Below, piece after piece: positions 49,199 through 57,955 of a stretch of DNA of 64,000 nucleotides; the stretch's first letter is position 1, and each line of letters starts with the position of its first letter. This stretch comes from Parafrankia sp. EUN1f (GTDB lineage: Bacteria; Actinomycetota; Actinomycetes; Frankiales; Frankiaceae), in assembly GCF_000177675.1 (NCBI RefSeq), contig NZ_ADGX01000013.1:1-64000 (forward strand), in the 5' to 3' direction. The translations under genes and the position numbers were made by a program. The notes under the pieces are model-generated. The model saw nothing but the letters and a program-made list of their open reading frames with translations. It was not told the DNA's origin and ran no database searches.

Positions 49199-50328
49199 GT
49201 GAGTCATGTCGACGGGGCGGGCCCGCGAGGGAAGAAGCAGGCCGCGCAGCCTCGCCGCCGGGGCGCCCGTTGGTGGGCGGTGCGGGGCGCTCTGCTGCTC
49301 GCGGCGGTGCTGCTGGTCGTCGCGCTGGTGGGGCAGTGGAACGACGTCCGCGACTCGGTCGGCCAGCTGACGGCGGCCGGCCTGGCCGGGTCCGCCTTCG
49401 CGACGGTGCTCGCGGTCGGCGCGACGGTGCTGTCCTGGCGGTCGGTGCTCGGTGGGCTCGGCGCGTCGTTGCCGCTGCGCGCGACCATTCGCATCTTCTG
49501 CGTCGGTCAGATCGGTAAGTACATCCCGGGCAGTGTGTGGCCCGTCCTCGCGCAGATGGAGCTCTCCCGCGACTACGGGGTCTCCCGGCCGAAGTCGGCG
49601 TCGGCGAGCCTGGTGGTGCTGGCCCTGGCGGTGCCGTGCGGGGGAGTGACCGCGGCGGCGACCCTCCCGGTCGTCTCCCGCTCGGCGCTCGCGGACTACT
49701 GGTGGGCGCTGGCGGTGGTGCCGCTGTTCGCGGTGGTTCTGCACCCGCCCGTGCTTTCGAGGCTGCTCGACCTCGCGTTCCGTCTGCTGCGCCGTCCACC
49801 GCTGGCCGAGCCGCTCACCGCACGGCCCATCCTGGCCGGTGCCGGCTGGCTGATCGCAGGCTTCGTCTGGTACGGAGTCGGGACCTGGCTGCTGGTGCGC
49901 GACCTCGACCCGGCCGTCGGCGGGGCCCGGCTGGTGGCGCTGTGCATCGGCGCGTACGCACTGGCCTGGACCGCCGGTTTCCTGGTGCTGGTGCTGCCGG
50001 CGGGGCCGGGGTGCGCGAGGCGGTCCTGGTGCTGGCACTGGCCCCGGCGCTGGCCAGCGGCCCGGCCACCCTCATCGCGGTCGTCGCCCGGCTGCTGGCC
50101 ACGATCGCGGACGTCATCTGGGCACTCGTCGGGGTCGCGCTGCGGCCCCGCGGCACGTCGACGGCGGGCCGCCACACCGACGCCCACGCCGGTGCCGGCA
50201 TCAGCACGGATCTCGCCGAGGCGGTCGAGCCCGGCTCCGCCCGCCTCAGCGCGCGGCAGACGGGCGGAACCGGGCCGGGGAGCCCGGGAGCCGCGGCCGT
50301 CTCCGGGACGGCACCTGGCGGCCGCTGA
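49199..50328 (+). pseudogene. YbhN/MprF-type flippase-domain membrane protein, one frameshift
   Basis: A multi-spanning protein of the lysylphosphatidylglycerol-synthase transmembrane (YbhN/UPF0104) family. FCVGQIGKYIPGSVWPVLAQMEL near residue 100 (core GKYIPGSVWP) is the family hallmark. The first frame runs to FLVLVLPAG, then turns to Arg/Cys-rich noise; one frame over, VREAVLVLALAPALASGPATLIAVVARLLATIADVIWALVG (starting VREAVLVLALAPAL) restores the last helices and ends at 50328. One missing G in the G4 run at 50002-50005 explains it. A sequencing error is likely. It is alone between dxs and fadB. Confidence 0.8.
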
Positions 50329-50468
50329 GGGCCACCAGAAGCCACCGAGGAGCACCGCCGGTGCCCGCCCCCGCGCAGGCGGTTCCTCGGTGGCCGGAGA
50401 CGGGTCCGAGACGGGACGGGTCCGAGACGGGACGAGTCCGAGGCTGGCCGGGCCCGGGGCGGGACGGG

Positions 50469-52622
50469 TCAGGAGATGGTGGCGGTTCCGGGCGGGCTGA
50501 ACCGCCGGCCGGTCACCCGCTCGCTGATGCCGGTGCGGTCCAGGTAGGGCGTGATGCCGCCGAGGTGGAACGGCCAGCCGGCGCCGAGGATCATGCACAG
50601 GTCGACGTCCGCCGGCTCGGCGACGACCTTCTCGTCCAGCAGCAGTCGGATCTCCTGCGCGAGCGCGGACAGCGCCGCGTCCCGGACCTGCTCCGGGCTC
50701 ATCGCCCCACCGGCGTCGGAACCGGTGCTTTCGTGGACGATTGCGGCGGCCTTCGGGTCGACGATCTGCCGGCCCTGCGGGTCCGTCGTGTAGAAGCCGC
50801 CGAGCCCCGCGGCGACCAGCCGGGCCAGGCCCGCCGGTGAGCGGAACCGGTCCGGTATCGCCGTGTGCAGCGTCTCGGCCACGTGCAGGGCGACCGGCGG
50901 CCCGACCAGCGACAGCAGGACGAGCGGCGACATCGGCAGGCCGAGCGGGTCCAGGGCGGTGTCGGCCGTGTCGATCGCGGTGCCGGACTCCGTGGCGGCG
51001 AGCACCTCGCCCATGAAGCGGGTGAGCAGCCGGTTCACCACGAAGGCGGGCGCGTCCGCCACCAGCACGGCGTTCTTCTTCAGCTTCTTGGCGACGTCGA
51101 GGGTGGTCGCGATCGTCGCGTCGTCGCTGCGCGGCGTGCGGACGACCTCGACCAGCGGCAGCACCGCCACCGGGTTGAAGAAGTGCAGCCCGGCGACCCG
51201 CTCGGGATGGGTCAGCTCGGCCGCCATCTCGGTCACCGACAGCGCCGAGGTGTTGGTGAGCAGCAACGTCTCCGGCTTGACGTAGGTCTCCAGCTCGGCG
51301 AGCACCGACTTCTTGATCGCCATGTCCTCGAAGACGGCCTCGATGATGAGATCGGCGTCCGCGAAGGCGTCCTTGGTGAGCGAGCCGGTGACGTTGGCCT
51401 TGAGCCGGTTGGCCCGGTCCGCGGAGATCCGCTTGCGCTGCAGCAGGTTGTCGAACTCCTGGTGGACCCGGGCGACACCGGCGTCCAGGCGGGCCTGGTC
51501 GAGGTCGGTGAGTACCACCGGTACCTCCAGGCGCTGGGCGAACAGCGCGGCGAGCTGGCTGGCCATCAGGCCGGCACCCACCACACCGACCTTCGTCACC
51601 GGCCGCGCCAACGAGCGGTCCGGCCCGCCCACGGGCCGCTTGGCCCGCTTGTTCACCAGGTCGAACGCGTAGAGGCCGGCGACCAGCTCCTCGCTGGCCC
51701 CGAGGTCGGCGAGCGCCGCGTCCTCCGCCGCGTACCCGGTGTCACGGTCCGCGGTCTCTGCCAGCGCCAGCAGCTCGAGCGCCCGGTAGGCGGCCGGTGC
51801 CGCTCCGTGCAGCCGGGCGTCGGCCAGGGTGCGGCCACGTTCCACCGCCGCCGTCCAGGCCGGGCCACGCTCGACGGTCGGGCGGCCCGCGGTGGGATCC
51901 ACCTCGCCGCGCAGGACGCGGCCCACCCAGCGCAGCGCCTCCTCCAGGAAGTCGGCCGGCTCGAGCAGGATGTCCCCGATGCCGAGCTTGAAGGCCTGCG
52001 CGGCGCGCAGCGTCCGGTTCTGGCTCAGCGCGTTGTCGATCATCACGGTGACGGCGTTGTCCGCGCCGACGAGGTTCGGCAGGAGCTGGGTGCCGCCCCA
52101 GGCCGGCACCAGGCCGAGGAACACCTCGGGCAGCGCGAGCGCGGCGATGTCGGTGGACAGCGCCCGGTAGTCACAGTGCAGGGCCAGCTCGAGGCCGCCG
52201 CCGAGCGCGGCGCCGTTGACGAGGGCGAAGGTCGGCACCTTGCGGTCGCCGAGACGTCCTTCGCCGACCCGCCGCAGGGCGGTGTGGCCGAGCTCGCCGA
52301 GCGCGGTGAGCTTGGGCCGTACCTCCGCCGGGTCGGTCAGCGACGACCGGTACGACAGGTCGGCCCCGACGCAGAAGATGAACGGCTTGCCGGTCACCGC
52401 CACCGCTGCGACCGGCGGGTCGTGCGCCTCGATCTCGTCGACCGCGGCGATCAGGGAACGCAGTCCCGCCGGGCCGAAGGTGCTCGGGCGGGTGTGGTCC
52501 AGCCCGTTGTCGAGGGTGATGAGCGCGACGGGTCCGTCCACGCCGGGAAGCCGCGCGTACCGGACATGGGCGTGCGTGACGACCTCGTCCGGATGCTCAA
52601 GAGTCACCGCGGCGCTGCTCAT
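50469..52622 (-). CDS. fadB: Fatty-acid oxidation complex alpha subunit (enoyl-CoA hydratase / 3-hydroxyacyl-CoA dehydrogenase)
   Basis: A 717-residue two-domain enzyme. The N-terminal crotonase part has GKPFIFCVGADLS and ALVNGAALGGGLELALHCD (oxyanion hole). The C-terminal part has the NAD motif KVGVVGAGLMASQLA near residue 345 and the catalytic His in GLHFFNPVAVLPLVEVV. It hydrates enoyl-CoA and oxidises 3-hydroxyacyl-CoA in beta-oxidation. ATG 52622 has GGGAG upstream. It follows fadA after about 100 bp containing GGGGTGC-type simple repeats (52655-52715); the two subunits form a complex. Confidence 0.95.
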   Translation of the reverse strand: MSSAAVTLEHPDEVVTHAHVRYARLPGVDGPVALITLDNGLDHTRPSTFGPAGLRSLIAAVDEIEAHDPPVAAVAVTGKPFIFCVGADLSYRSSLTDPAEVRPKLTALGELGHTALRRVGEGRLGDRKVPTFALVNGAALGGGLELALHCDYRALSTDIAALALPEVFLGLVPAWGGTQLLPNLVGADNAVTVMIDNALSQNRTLRAAQAFKLGIGDILLEPADFLEEALRWVGRVLRGEVDPTAGRPTVERGPAWTAAVERGRTLADARLHGAAPAAYRALELLALAETADRDTGYAAEDAALADLGASEELVAGLYAFDLVNKRAKRPVGGPDRSLARPVTKVGVVGAGLMASQLAALFAQRLEVPVVLTDLDQARLDAGVARVHQEFDNLLQRKRISADRANRLKANVTGSLTKDAFADADLIIEAVFEDMAIKKSVLAELETYVKPETLLLTNTSALSVTEMAAELTHPERVAGLHFFNPVAVLPLVEVVRTPRSDDATIATTLDVAKKLKKNAVLVADAPAFVVNRLLTRFMGEVLAATESGTAIDTADTALDPLGLPMSPLVLLSLVGPPVALHVAETLHTAIPDRFRSPAGLARLVAAGLGGFYTTDPQGRQIVDPKAAAIVHESTGSDAGGAMSPEQVRDAALSALAQEIRLLLDEKVVAEPADVDLCMILGAGWPFHLGGITPYLDRTGISERVTGRRFSPPGTATIS

Positions 52623-52724
52623 GCTCCGTCTCCCATTCGGGCGAAGATTTCGGGGTTCGAGGTGCGGGGGTCGGGGTTCGGGGTGCGGGGTTCGGGGTGC
52701 GGGGTGCGGGGTGTGAGTCACCGG

Positions 52725-53930
52725 TCAGGCGGCCTGGTGGTGCGGGTTCTCCCAGATCGTCGTCGCGCCCATGCCGATGCCCACGCACATCGCGGTCAGG
52801 CCGTAGCGGACCTCGGGGTGCTCCTCGAACTGTCGGGCGAGCTGGGTCATCAGGCGCACGCCGCTGGAGGCGAGCGGATGCCCCAGCGCGATCGCGCCGC
52901 CGTACGGGTTGACGCGCGGGTCGTCGTCGTCGATGCCGAAGTGGTCGAGGAACGCGAGCACCTGCACGGCGAACGCCTCGTTCAGCTCGAACAGCCCGAT
53001 GTCGTCGATGGTCAGGCCGGTGCGGGCGAGCGCCTTCTCCGTGGACGGGATCGGGCCGATGCCCATCACCTCGGGGGAGACACCCGCGAAGCCGAAGCCG
53101 ACCATGGTCATCTTGCGGCTCAGGCCCAGCTCGGCGGCGACGTCGGCCGCCGCCAGCAGGCATCCGGTCGCGCCGTCGTTGATGCCGGCGGCGTTGCCCG
53201 CGGTGACCCGGCCGTGCGGCCGGAACGGCGTCTTGAGCCCGGCGAGGCCCTGCAGCGTGGTGCCGGGGCGCGGCGGCTCGTCCGCGGTGACCAGCTCCCA
53301 CCCGTTCTCGACGTGCCGCGCGGCGACCGGGACGAGGTCGGGCTGGATCTGGTTGTTCGCGTAGGCCTTGGCCACCTTCTCCTGCGAGGCGACGGCGTAG
53401 GCGTCGGCCCGCGCCCGGGTGATGCCCGGGTAGCGGTCGTGCACGTTCTCCGCCGTCATCCCCATGACCAGCGCGGACGGGTCGACGAGCTTCTCGGAGA
53501 CGAACCGGGGGTTGGGGTCGACCCCCTCACCCATGGGATGGCGCCCCATGTGCTCGACGCCGCCGGCGATCGCGACGTCGTAGGCACCGACCGCGATGGC
53601 GGACGCGGTCGTGGTCACCGCCGTCACCGCACCCGCGCACATCCGGTCGATCGCATAGCCCGGGACGGATTTCGGCAGGCCGGCGAGAATGCCGGCGGTC
53701 CGCCCGATCGTCAGGCCCTGGTCGCCGATCTGGGTGGTGGCCGCGATCGCCACCTCGTCGACCCGCTCCGGCGGCAGGCCGGGATTGCGGCGGATGAGCT
53801 CCCGGATGACCTTGACCACCAGGTCGTCCGCCCGGGTCTCGCTGTAGACGCCCTTCGCCTTGCCGAACGGCGTCCGCACGCCGTCGACGAACACCACATC
53901 ACGCACCGAACCCCGCGCGCTTACGAACAC
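52725..53930 (-). CDS. fadA: Acetyl-CoA C-acyltransferase (thiolase)
   Basis: A 401-residue thiolase completing the beta-oxidation complex with FadB. Catalytic parts: the acyl-accepting Cys in DRMCAGAVTAV, ELNEAFAVQVLAF, the His in GGAIALGHPLASSG, and the second Cys in AMCVGIGMG. GTG 53930 has GGAGG at 5-nt spacing; the longer frame to 54077 is not conserved. It is first in the fadA-fadB operon, with an inverted-repeat operator candidate about 120 bp upstream. Confidence 0.95.
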   Translation of the reverse strand: MFVSARGSVRDVVFVDGVRTPFGKAKGVYSETRADDLVVKVIRELIRRNPGLPPERVDEVAIAATTQIGDQGLTIGRTAGILAGLPKSVPGYAIDRMCAGAVTAVTTTASAIAVGAYDVAIAGGVEHMGRHPMGEGVDPNPRFVSEKLVDPSALVMGMTAENVHDRYPGITRARADAYAVASQEKVAKAYANNQIQPDLVPVAARHVENGWELVTADEPPRPGTTLQGLAGLKTPFRPHGRVTAGNAAGINDGATGCLLAAADVAAELGLSRKMTMVGFGFAGVSPEVMGIGPIPSTEKALARTGLTIDDIGLFELNEAFAVQVLAFLDHFGIDDDDPRVNPYGGAIALGHPLASSGVRLMTQLARQFEEHPEVRYGLTAMCVGIGMGATTIWENPHHQAA

Positions 53931-54049
53931 ACCGGCCTCCTCGACGCCCTTGTCCGTCGACGGCGCGTGTCCGACCCGCCGCCACCGGTGTCGGGCCGGA
54001 TGCCTGAAGGTGTGTGCCGGCCGCGACGGGCACCAGCCTACGACAGGAG

Positions 54050-54067
54050 TTACCCGTGGGTAGGTAA
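54050..54067. promoter_or_regulatory. Inverted-repeat operator candidate upstream of fadA
   Basis: TTACCCGTGGGTAGGTAA contains TTACC/GGTAA arms and a nested TACCC-GT-GGGTA palindrome. It lies 120 bp before the fadA GTG, a position and form typical of TetR-family fatty-acid regulators. The regulator gene is not in the window. Confidence 0.45.
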
Positions 54068-54353
54068 GAGGTGTCACGATCGAGGGCGGATCGGTATTCG
54101 TATTTTCGATGTAAAATCCGGCGCCCTCGGTGAACGCTGAGTCGCCGCCGGGCCCTGGTGGTACGTCTCAGTAGTTCCTTCTCCGCGCCTGGTCACGGTG
54201 CGTGATGTGGGTGCCTGCCAACCGGATCTCGGGGGCGCTTTCCGGCTGCGGACGGGATGGCGGTCGAGATGGCGGGTGTGATCGGCCTCGGTGTCGTGGT
54301 GTCGCTGCTTCGGGCGGCCGCCGGGATTGCCGCTGCTGCCGAGCAAGGATGAA

Positions 54354-54387
54354 GGATTCTGGTCGCGGGAGAGCCTGGCGCAGAATC
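54354..54387 (+). repeat. Dispersed hairpin repeat, copy F
   Basis: GATTCTG (54355-54361) pairs with CAGAATC (54381-54387); it has the AGGAT..GGTCGCGGG framework but a longer 19-nt loop. It stands about 40 bp before copy A, so the pair mirrors copies B and C. Confidence 0.65.
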
Positions 54388-54425
54388 GCGAGCCTCGTGT
54401 TGGCGTTGCTGGCGGGCAAGAGTTG

Positions 54426-54457
54426 AGGATTTTGGCTGTGAGAACGACCAAAATCCT
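54426..54457 (+). repeat. Dispersed hairpin repeat, copy A
   Basis: AGGATTTTGG (54426-54435) pairs perfectly with CCAAAATCCT (54448-54457) around a 12-nt loop CTGTGAGAACGA. The preceding GGCGGGCAAGAG matches the spacer before copy C, and the following TACTTTTTGTCG resembles the CACTCTTCG tails. Confidence 0.85.
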
Positions 54458-54583
54458 TACTTTTTGTCGAACGTCAGGTGGCTCTGCGTCACTTTTGTGC
54501 CTCTTGCGGTGAATTGCTGGCGCGGTGCGGCGGTACGGGATCCCGGGCGGGTGGCCGGGCGTTGGGTGGCCGGGCGGTGGAGG

Positions 54584-56107
54584 TCAGGAAGCGGAGGGCT
54601 CGTCGCTCGCCGCGGGCTGGGTCGGTGAGCGGCGAGGGCGCGTCGCCCGCCGCGGGGTGGCCCGGCGAGGAGCGCCGCCGGCGTCGGTCTCGGGACGTCC
54701 CCCTGCTCGGCCTTCCGCCGCCCCGCCCGTGGCAGCAGAGGCGCCCGGGGCCGTGCTGTCCGCTGTCGTGCCGTTCGCGGCTGGCTCGGCCGGCTCGGCC
54801 TTCGGCGCCGACGGCGCGGTGCCCGTCGCCGGAGGGTCGACCAGCGCGGTCGCCACGGCGGTCGCCGTGAGCTCCACCTGCCAGGAACGTGCCCCGCCCG
54901 CGACCAGCGCGGCCGTCACCGACGCGGTGTCGCGCGACGCCGGCGGCGTCCAGGTGACGCGGCGGGCGAGTGCCGGCTCCAGCAGGTTCTCCACCGGCAT
55001 GCCCTGCGCGGTGGCGATGGTGTTCAGGGCGGCCCGCACCCGGGCCAGCCGGGCGGCGGCCACCGGATCACGTTCGGCCCAGCGGTTCTGGGGCGGAAGC
55101 CCGTCTCCGCCCGGACCGGCCGTGCTCGGCAGCTGGCTTTCCGGTAGCTCCGCCGCCGACCGCAGCGCCTCCATCCAGGTCTGTGCCGAGCGACGGATCT
55201 TCGGCCCGGAGAAGACCGGCAGCCGGGTCAGCGCGGCGATGTCCGCGGGCGCCTTGAGAACGGCGTCCATGATCGCGCCGTCGGGCAGCACCCGCCCCGG
55301 CGCGAGGTCACGGGTCCGGGCGACCTTGTCGCGGGCCTGCCACATCGCGCGGACCGCCGCGAGCTGGCGCCGGGTGCGCGCGCGGTGGATCCCGCTGGTG
55401 CGACGCCACGGCTCGGCGCGTGGTTCCCGCGGGGGAGCGGCGGCGATCGCCGCGAACTCCTGCCGGGCAAAGTCGATCTTGTCGCGTTCGACGAGCTCCG
55501 CCTCCAGCCGGTCGCGGAGCTCCACGAGCAACTCCACGTCCAGCGCGGCATAGCGCAGCCACGGCTCGGGCAGCGGCCGGGTGGACCAGTCCGCCGCGGA
55601 GTGCCCCTTCTCCAGCGCGAAGCCGAGCACCCGCTCGACCATGGCGCCGAGCCCGACCCGCTCGTAGCCCAGCAGCCGCCCGGCGAGCTCGGTGTCGAAC
55701 AGGCTGGTCGGGTGCAGGCCCAGCTCGGCGAGGCAGGGCAGGTCCTGGCTGGCCGCGTGCAGCACCCACTCGGTCGGGCCCACCACCTCCTGCAGGCTGG
55801 TGAGGTCGGGCAGGGCCACCGGGTCGATGAGGATGGTGCCGGCGCCCTGGCGGCGGATCTGAACGAGATAGGCGCGCTGGCTGTAGCGGTAGCCCGAGGC
55901 GCGCTCGGCGTCGAAGGCGATCGGGCCGGTACCGGCGGCCAGGCGCTCCGTCGCGCGCGCGAGATCCCGCGGATCGTCGAGGACGGGCGGGACGCCGTCG
56001 GCCGGCTCCAGCAGGGGGATCGGGACGGGTGCAGACGGCTCGGCGGCAGCCTCGGCTGCCGCACCCTCACTGACCAGGTGCGTTGAGTCGGGAACCGTCG
56101 ACGTCAC
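54584..56107 (-). CDS. rnd: Ribonuclease D (3'-5' exonuclease with HRDC domain)
   Basis: A 507-residue RNase D-like enzyme that trims RNA 3' ends. Exo I is in IAFDAERASGYRYSQ, Exo II near VLHAASQDLPCLAELGL, Exo III in RYAALDVELLVELRDRL, together giving the DEDD metal set. An HRDC domain follows (RRQLAAVRAMWQARDKVAR near residue 255). The last ~90 residues are low-complexity Ala/Pro/Arg. GTG 56107 gives the N-terminus; TACCAT ends 8 nt before it, suggesting a leaderless message. It sits next to the DUF3000 gene, as in Mycobacterium. Confidence 0.92.
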   Translation of the reverse strand: MTSTVPDSTHLVSEGAAAEAAAEPSAPVPIPLLEPADGVPPVLDDPRDLARATERLAAGTGPIAFDAERASGYRYSQRAYLVQIRRQGAGTILIDPVALPDLTSLQEVVGPTEWVLHAASQDLPCLAELGLHPTSLFDTELAGRLLGYERVGLGAMVERVLGFALEKGHSAADWSTRPLPEPWLRYAALDVELLVELRDRLEAELVERDKIDFARQEFAAIAAAPPREPRAEPWRRTSGIHRARTRRQLAAVRAMWQARDKVARTRDLAPGRVLPDGAIMDAVLKAPADIAALTRLPVFSGPKIRRSAQTWMEALRSAAELPESQLPSTAGPGGDGLPPQNRWAERDPVAAARLARVRAALNTIATAQGMPVENLLEPALARRVTWTPPASRDTASVTAALVAGGARSWQVELTATAVATALVDPPATGTAPSAPKAEPAEPAANGTTADSTAPGASAATGGAAEGRAGGRPETDAGGAPRRATPRRATRPRRSPTQPAASDEPSAS

Positions 56108-56115
56108 GATCGGCG

Positions 56116-56121
56116 ATGGTA
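56116..56121 (-). promoter_or_regulatory. -10 box of a leaderless rnd promoter
   Basis: TACCAT on the minus strand ends 8 nt before GTG 56107. Confidence 0.4.
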
Positions 56122-56272
56122 CGTGTGAATGAGCGGGCTGGCAGCCCAGTCGGCCGAGCATTCCGACTAATTATACGCTTAGTGTTCGACTTTGGCGTTG
56201 AGGTAGTCATCCTGGATGCGTTCTGTTGACATAGCGGGTGCGCTGTGTTCCTGCACGGAGGTGCCCGGCGGC

Positions 56273-56925
56273 TCAGGCCCGGCGCGCAGGTAGCGGAACG
56301 ACCCCGGAGAGGCGTGGTGGAAGGCCTGCCATCGCGGCCAGCAGATCGGCGAACGAGTGCAGGTGCGCCGCGACGTCCGCATGGTCCAACCCGCCCGCCG
56401 GTTCGGCCCCCCGGCCGGGCCAGCCTGACCGGGCTCGGCCGCGTCCGTGCCGGCCCAGGTGGGTGACCACGAGCAGCGCAGCTCCACGTCGAAGTTGTCG
56501 CCATCGGTGGCCAGCACCCCGAAACGACGCGACGACGTGGTTGTCACCGTCCCGCCGAGGGCGTGGGTCTCGGCACCGTGCGACTGGAGCGACTCCCGCA
56601 GCCAGGACCAGGCGACACCCGGCAGCAGCGGATCGTCGGCCACCTCCGGGTCGACCGAGGCCCTCGCGTAGCAGACGACTCGGGCCAGCCCTTCCCAGGC
56701 ATCCTGGCCATCAGGGTCGAACAACAGCACGAATCGCCCGGACGCCGCCTCGTCATCGTTGGTGAGACCACCGGCGAGCGCGAACGCGAACGGCGCGATG
56801 CGAGTCGGCGCGGGGATCTCCCGAATGGTGACGTCGGGCCGGAGCTCGTCCAGCGAGCTTCGCAGCGCGTCGGTGGCTGCGACGAAGAGGGCGGGCGCGG
56901 TGAGCTGCAGCCGTGTTCCCCCCAT
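56273..56925 (-). pseudogene. DUF3000 protein, one frameshift
   Basis: A DUF3000 (Rv2680-like) protein of about 217 residues. The first frame has LFVAATDALRSSLDELRPDVTIREIPAPTRIAPFAFAL (core VTIREIPAPTRIAPFAFAL), WSWLRESLQSHGAE and FDVELRCSWSP. After the C6 run at 56407-56412 the conserved end continues in another frame: LDHADVAAHLHSFADLLAAMAGLPP..GVVPLPARRA. One missing base explains the break; without correction the frame reads on to 56179 as Arg/Trp-rich noise. ATG 56925 follows TAACGT by 7 nt (leaderless). Function unknown. Confidence 0.8.
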
Positions 56926-57400
56926 GGCCGCAACGTTAGGTGCTGCACCGTGATCACGCTGGTCGGACGTCGGAGAGTGACGCTTGGAACCGTCCGTGCG
57001 GGTCTGGCCGGTTCGGGCGGGACGCAGCGGGGGGCGGAACGAGTCCGCGGGCTCGGTGGTGCCCGGCTCCGTGCTGTGCAGACTCACGCCGGGCTCCTGC
57101 CGGTGCTGCTCTCGAAGCGCCGGTCACGCCCGCAGTCCGCGCAGTCGCGGATGTGATCGTCCGGGCTCACCAGGACCTGGTCCACTCGCGTCACTCCCCG
57201 GGCACGCCGTTGGCCGGCCGGAAGTGGGCGACGCGGGACATCACGGACCGTGTGGGCATCGCGGACCGTTGTCGCACATTCCGACTGGACTGACGGTGCC
57301 ACGGGTGGTGCGGTTCTCCGCGCATTCCCACCGGCGTGTCGCGTGCGGGCGGCTGTGCGCGGTGCGGGGCCGAAGCCCCATCCGCGAGAGTGCGGGTGAT
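56926..57400. other. Gap between DUF3000 and DUF3817 genes
   Basis: 475 bp. The -10 of the DUF3000 gene lies at its left end (56933-56938). Overlapping open frames show no family similarity. Confidence 0.45.
56933..56938 (-). promoter_or_regulatory. -10 box of a leaderless DUF3000 gene promoter
   Basis: TAACGT on the minus strand ends 7 nt before ATG 56925; no ribosome site is present. Confidence 0.45.
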
Positions 57401-57754
57401 TCAGGCGGTTGCGCCGGACGGACCCGGTCCGGCCGCGGTGGAGGCGTCGAGCGGACGCAGCCAGTGGCGTTCCACGAAGATGGGCGCGACGGGCACCACG
57501 GACGCACCGAGGGCGAGCAGGGTGCGCCCGATCTTCCACTGTCGCAGCACCGACACGTACAGCACCAACAGGCAGTACGCGATGAACAGGGTGCCGTGCG
57601 TCGGCCCGAGGATCCGGACCCCGATCGGCTCGTCCGCGCCGTACTTGATCGCGGTCGCCACCAGCAGCAGCAGGAAGGATATGGCCTCCGCCAGCGAGAC
57701 GACGCGCGTGGCGCCCACCGGCCAGAAACCGTCCCGAGCGGAAGGGTCGGTCAT
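57401..57754 (-). CDS. DUF3817 membrane protein
   Basis: A 117-residue protein of DUF3817: RVVSLAEAISFLLLLVATAIKYG, then GPTHGTLFIAYCLLVLYV and a third helix around RTLLALGASVVPVAPIFVERHWLR. The motif EAxSFLLLL..GPxHG and the end PIFVERHWLR are typical. Function unknown. GAGGAG precedes ATG 57754. It is divergent from hemE. Confidence 0.88.
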   Translation of the reverse strand: MTDPSARDGFWPVGATRVVSLAEAISFLLLLVATAIKYGADEPIGVRILGPTHGTLFIAYCLLVLYVSVLRQWKIGRTLLALGASVVPVAPIFVERHWLRPLDASTAAGPGPSGATA

Positions 57755-57955
57755 CGGGAATCTCCTCGACGGTCGCCGCGGTCAGACCGCGGCCCGCTGT
57801 GGTCTCGGCGGGGTCGGTGACGGGCTCGGCGCCCAGTGGTGCCCTAGCCGCCCGGCTACCGTTCACCCGATTGGCTTCTACTGTCAGTAGAAGATATCGC
57901 ACACAGTCGTGCGCCCAACCCGGCATCTGCTCGCCCGTCGTGCAACGATCGGGCT

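Larger units (their letters stand above)
53931..54583. other. Gene-free region between fadA and rnd
   Basis: About 650 bp. It holds the fadA operator candidate (54050-54067), two hairpin repeats (54354-54387 and 54426-54457), and a GC-rich part next to the rnd 3' end. No supported gene. Confidence 0.55.

Noticed and set aside
50865-54140. 1091-residue open frame on the plus strand across fadB and fadA
   Set aside because: It is antisense to two clearly conserved enzymes; length comes from GC-rich third positions.
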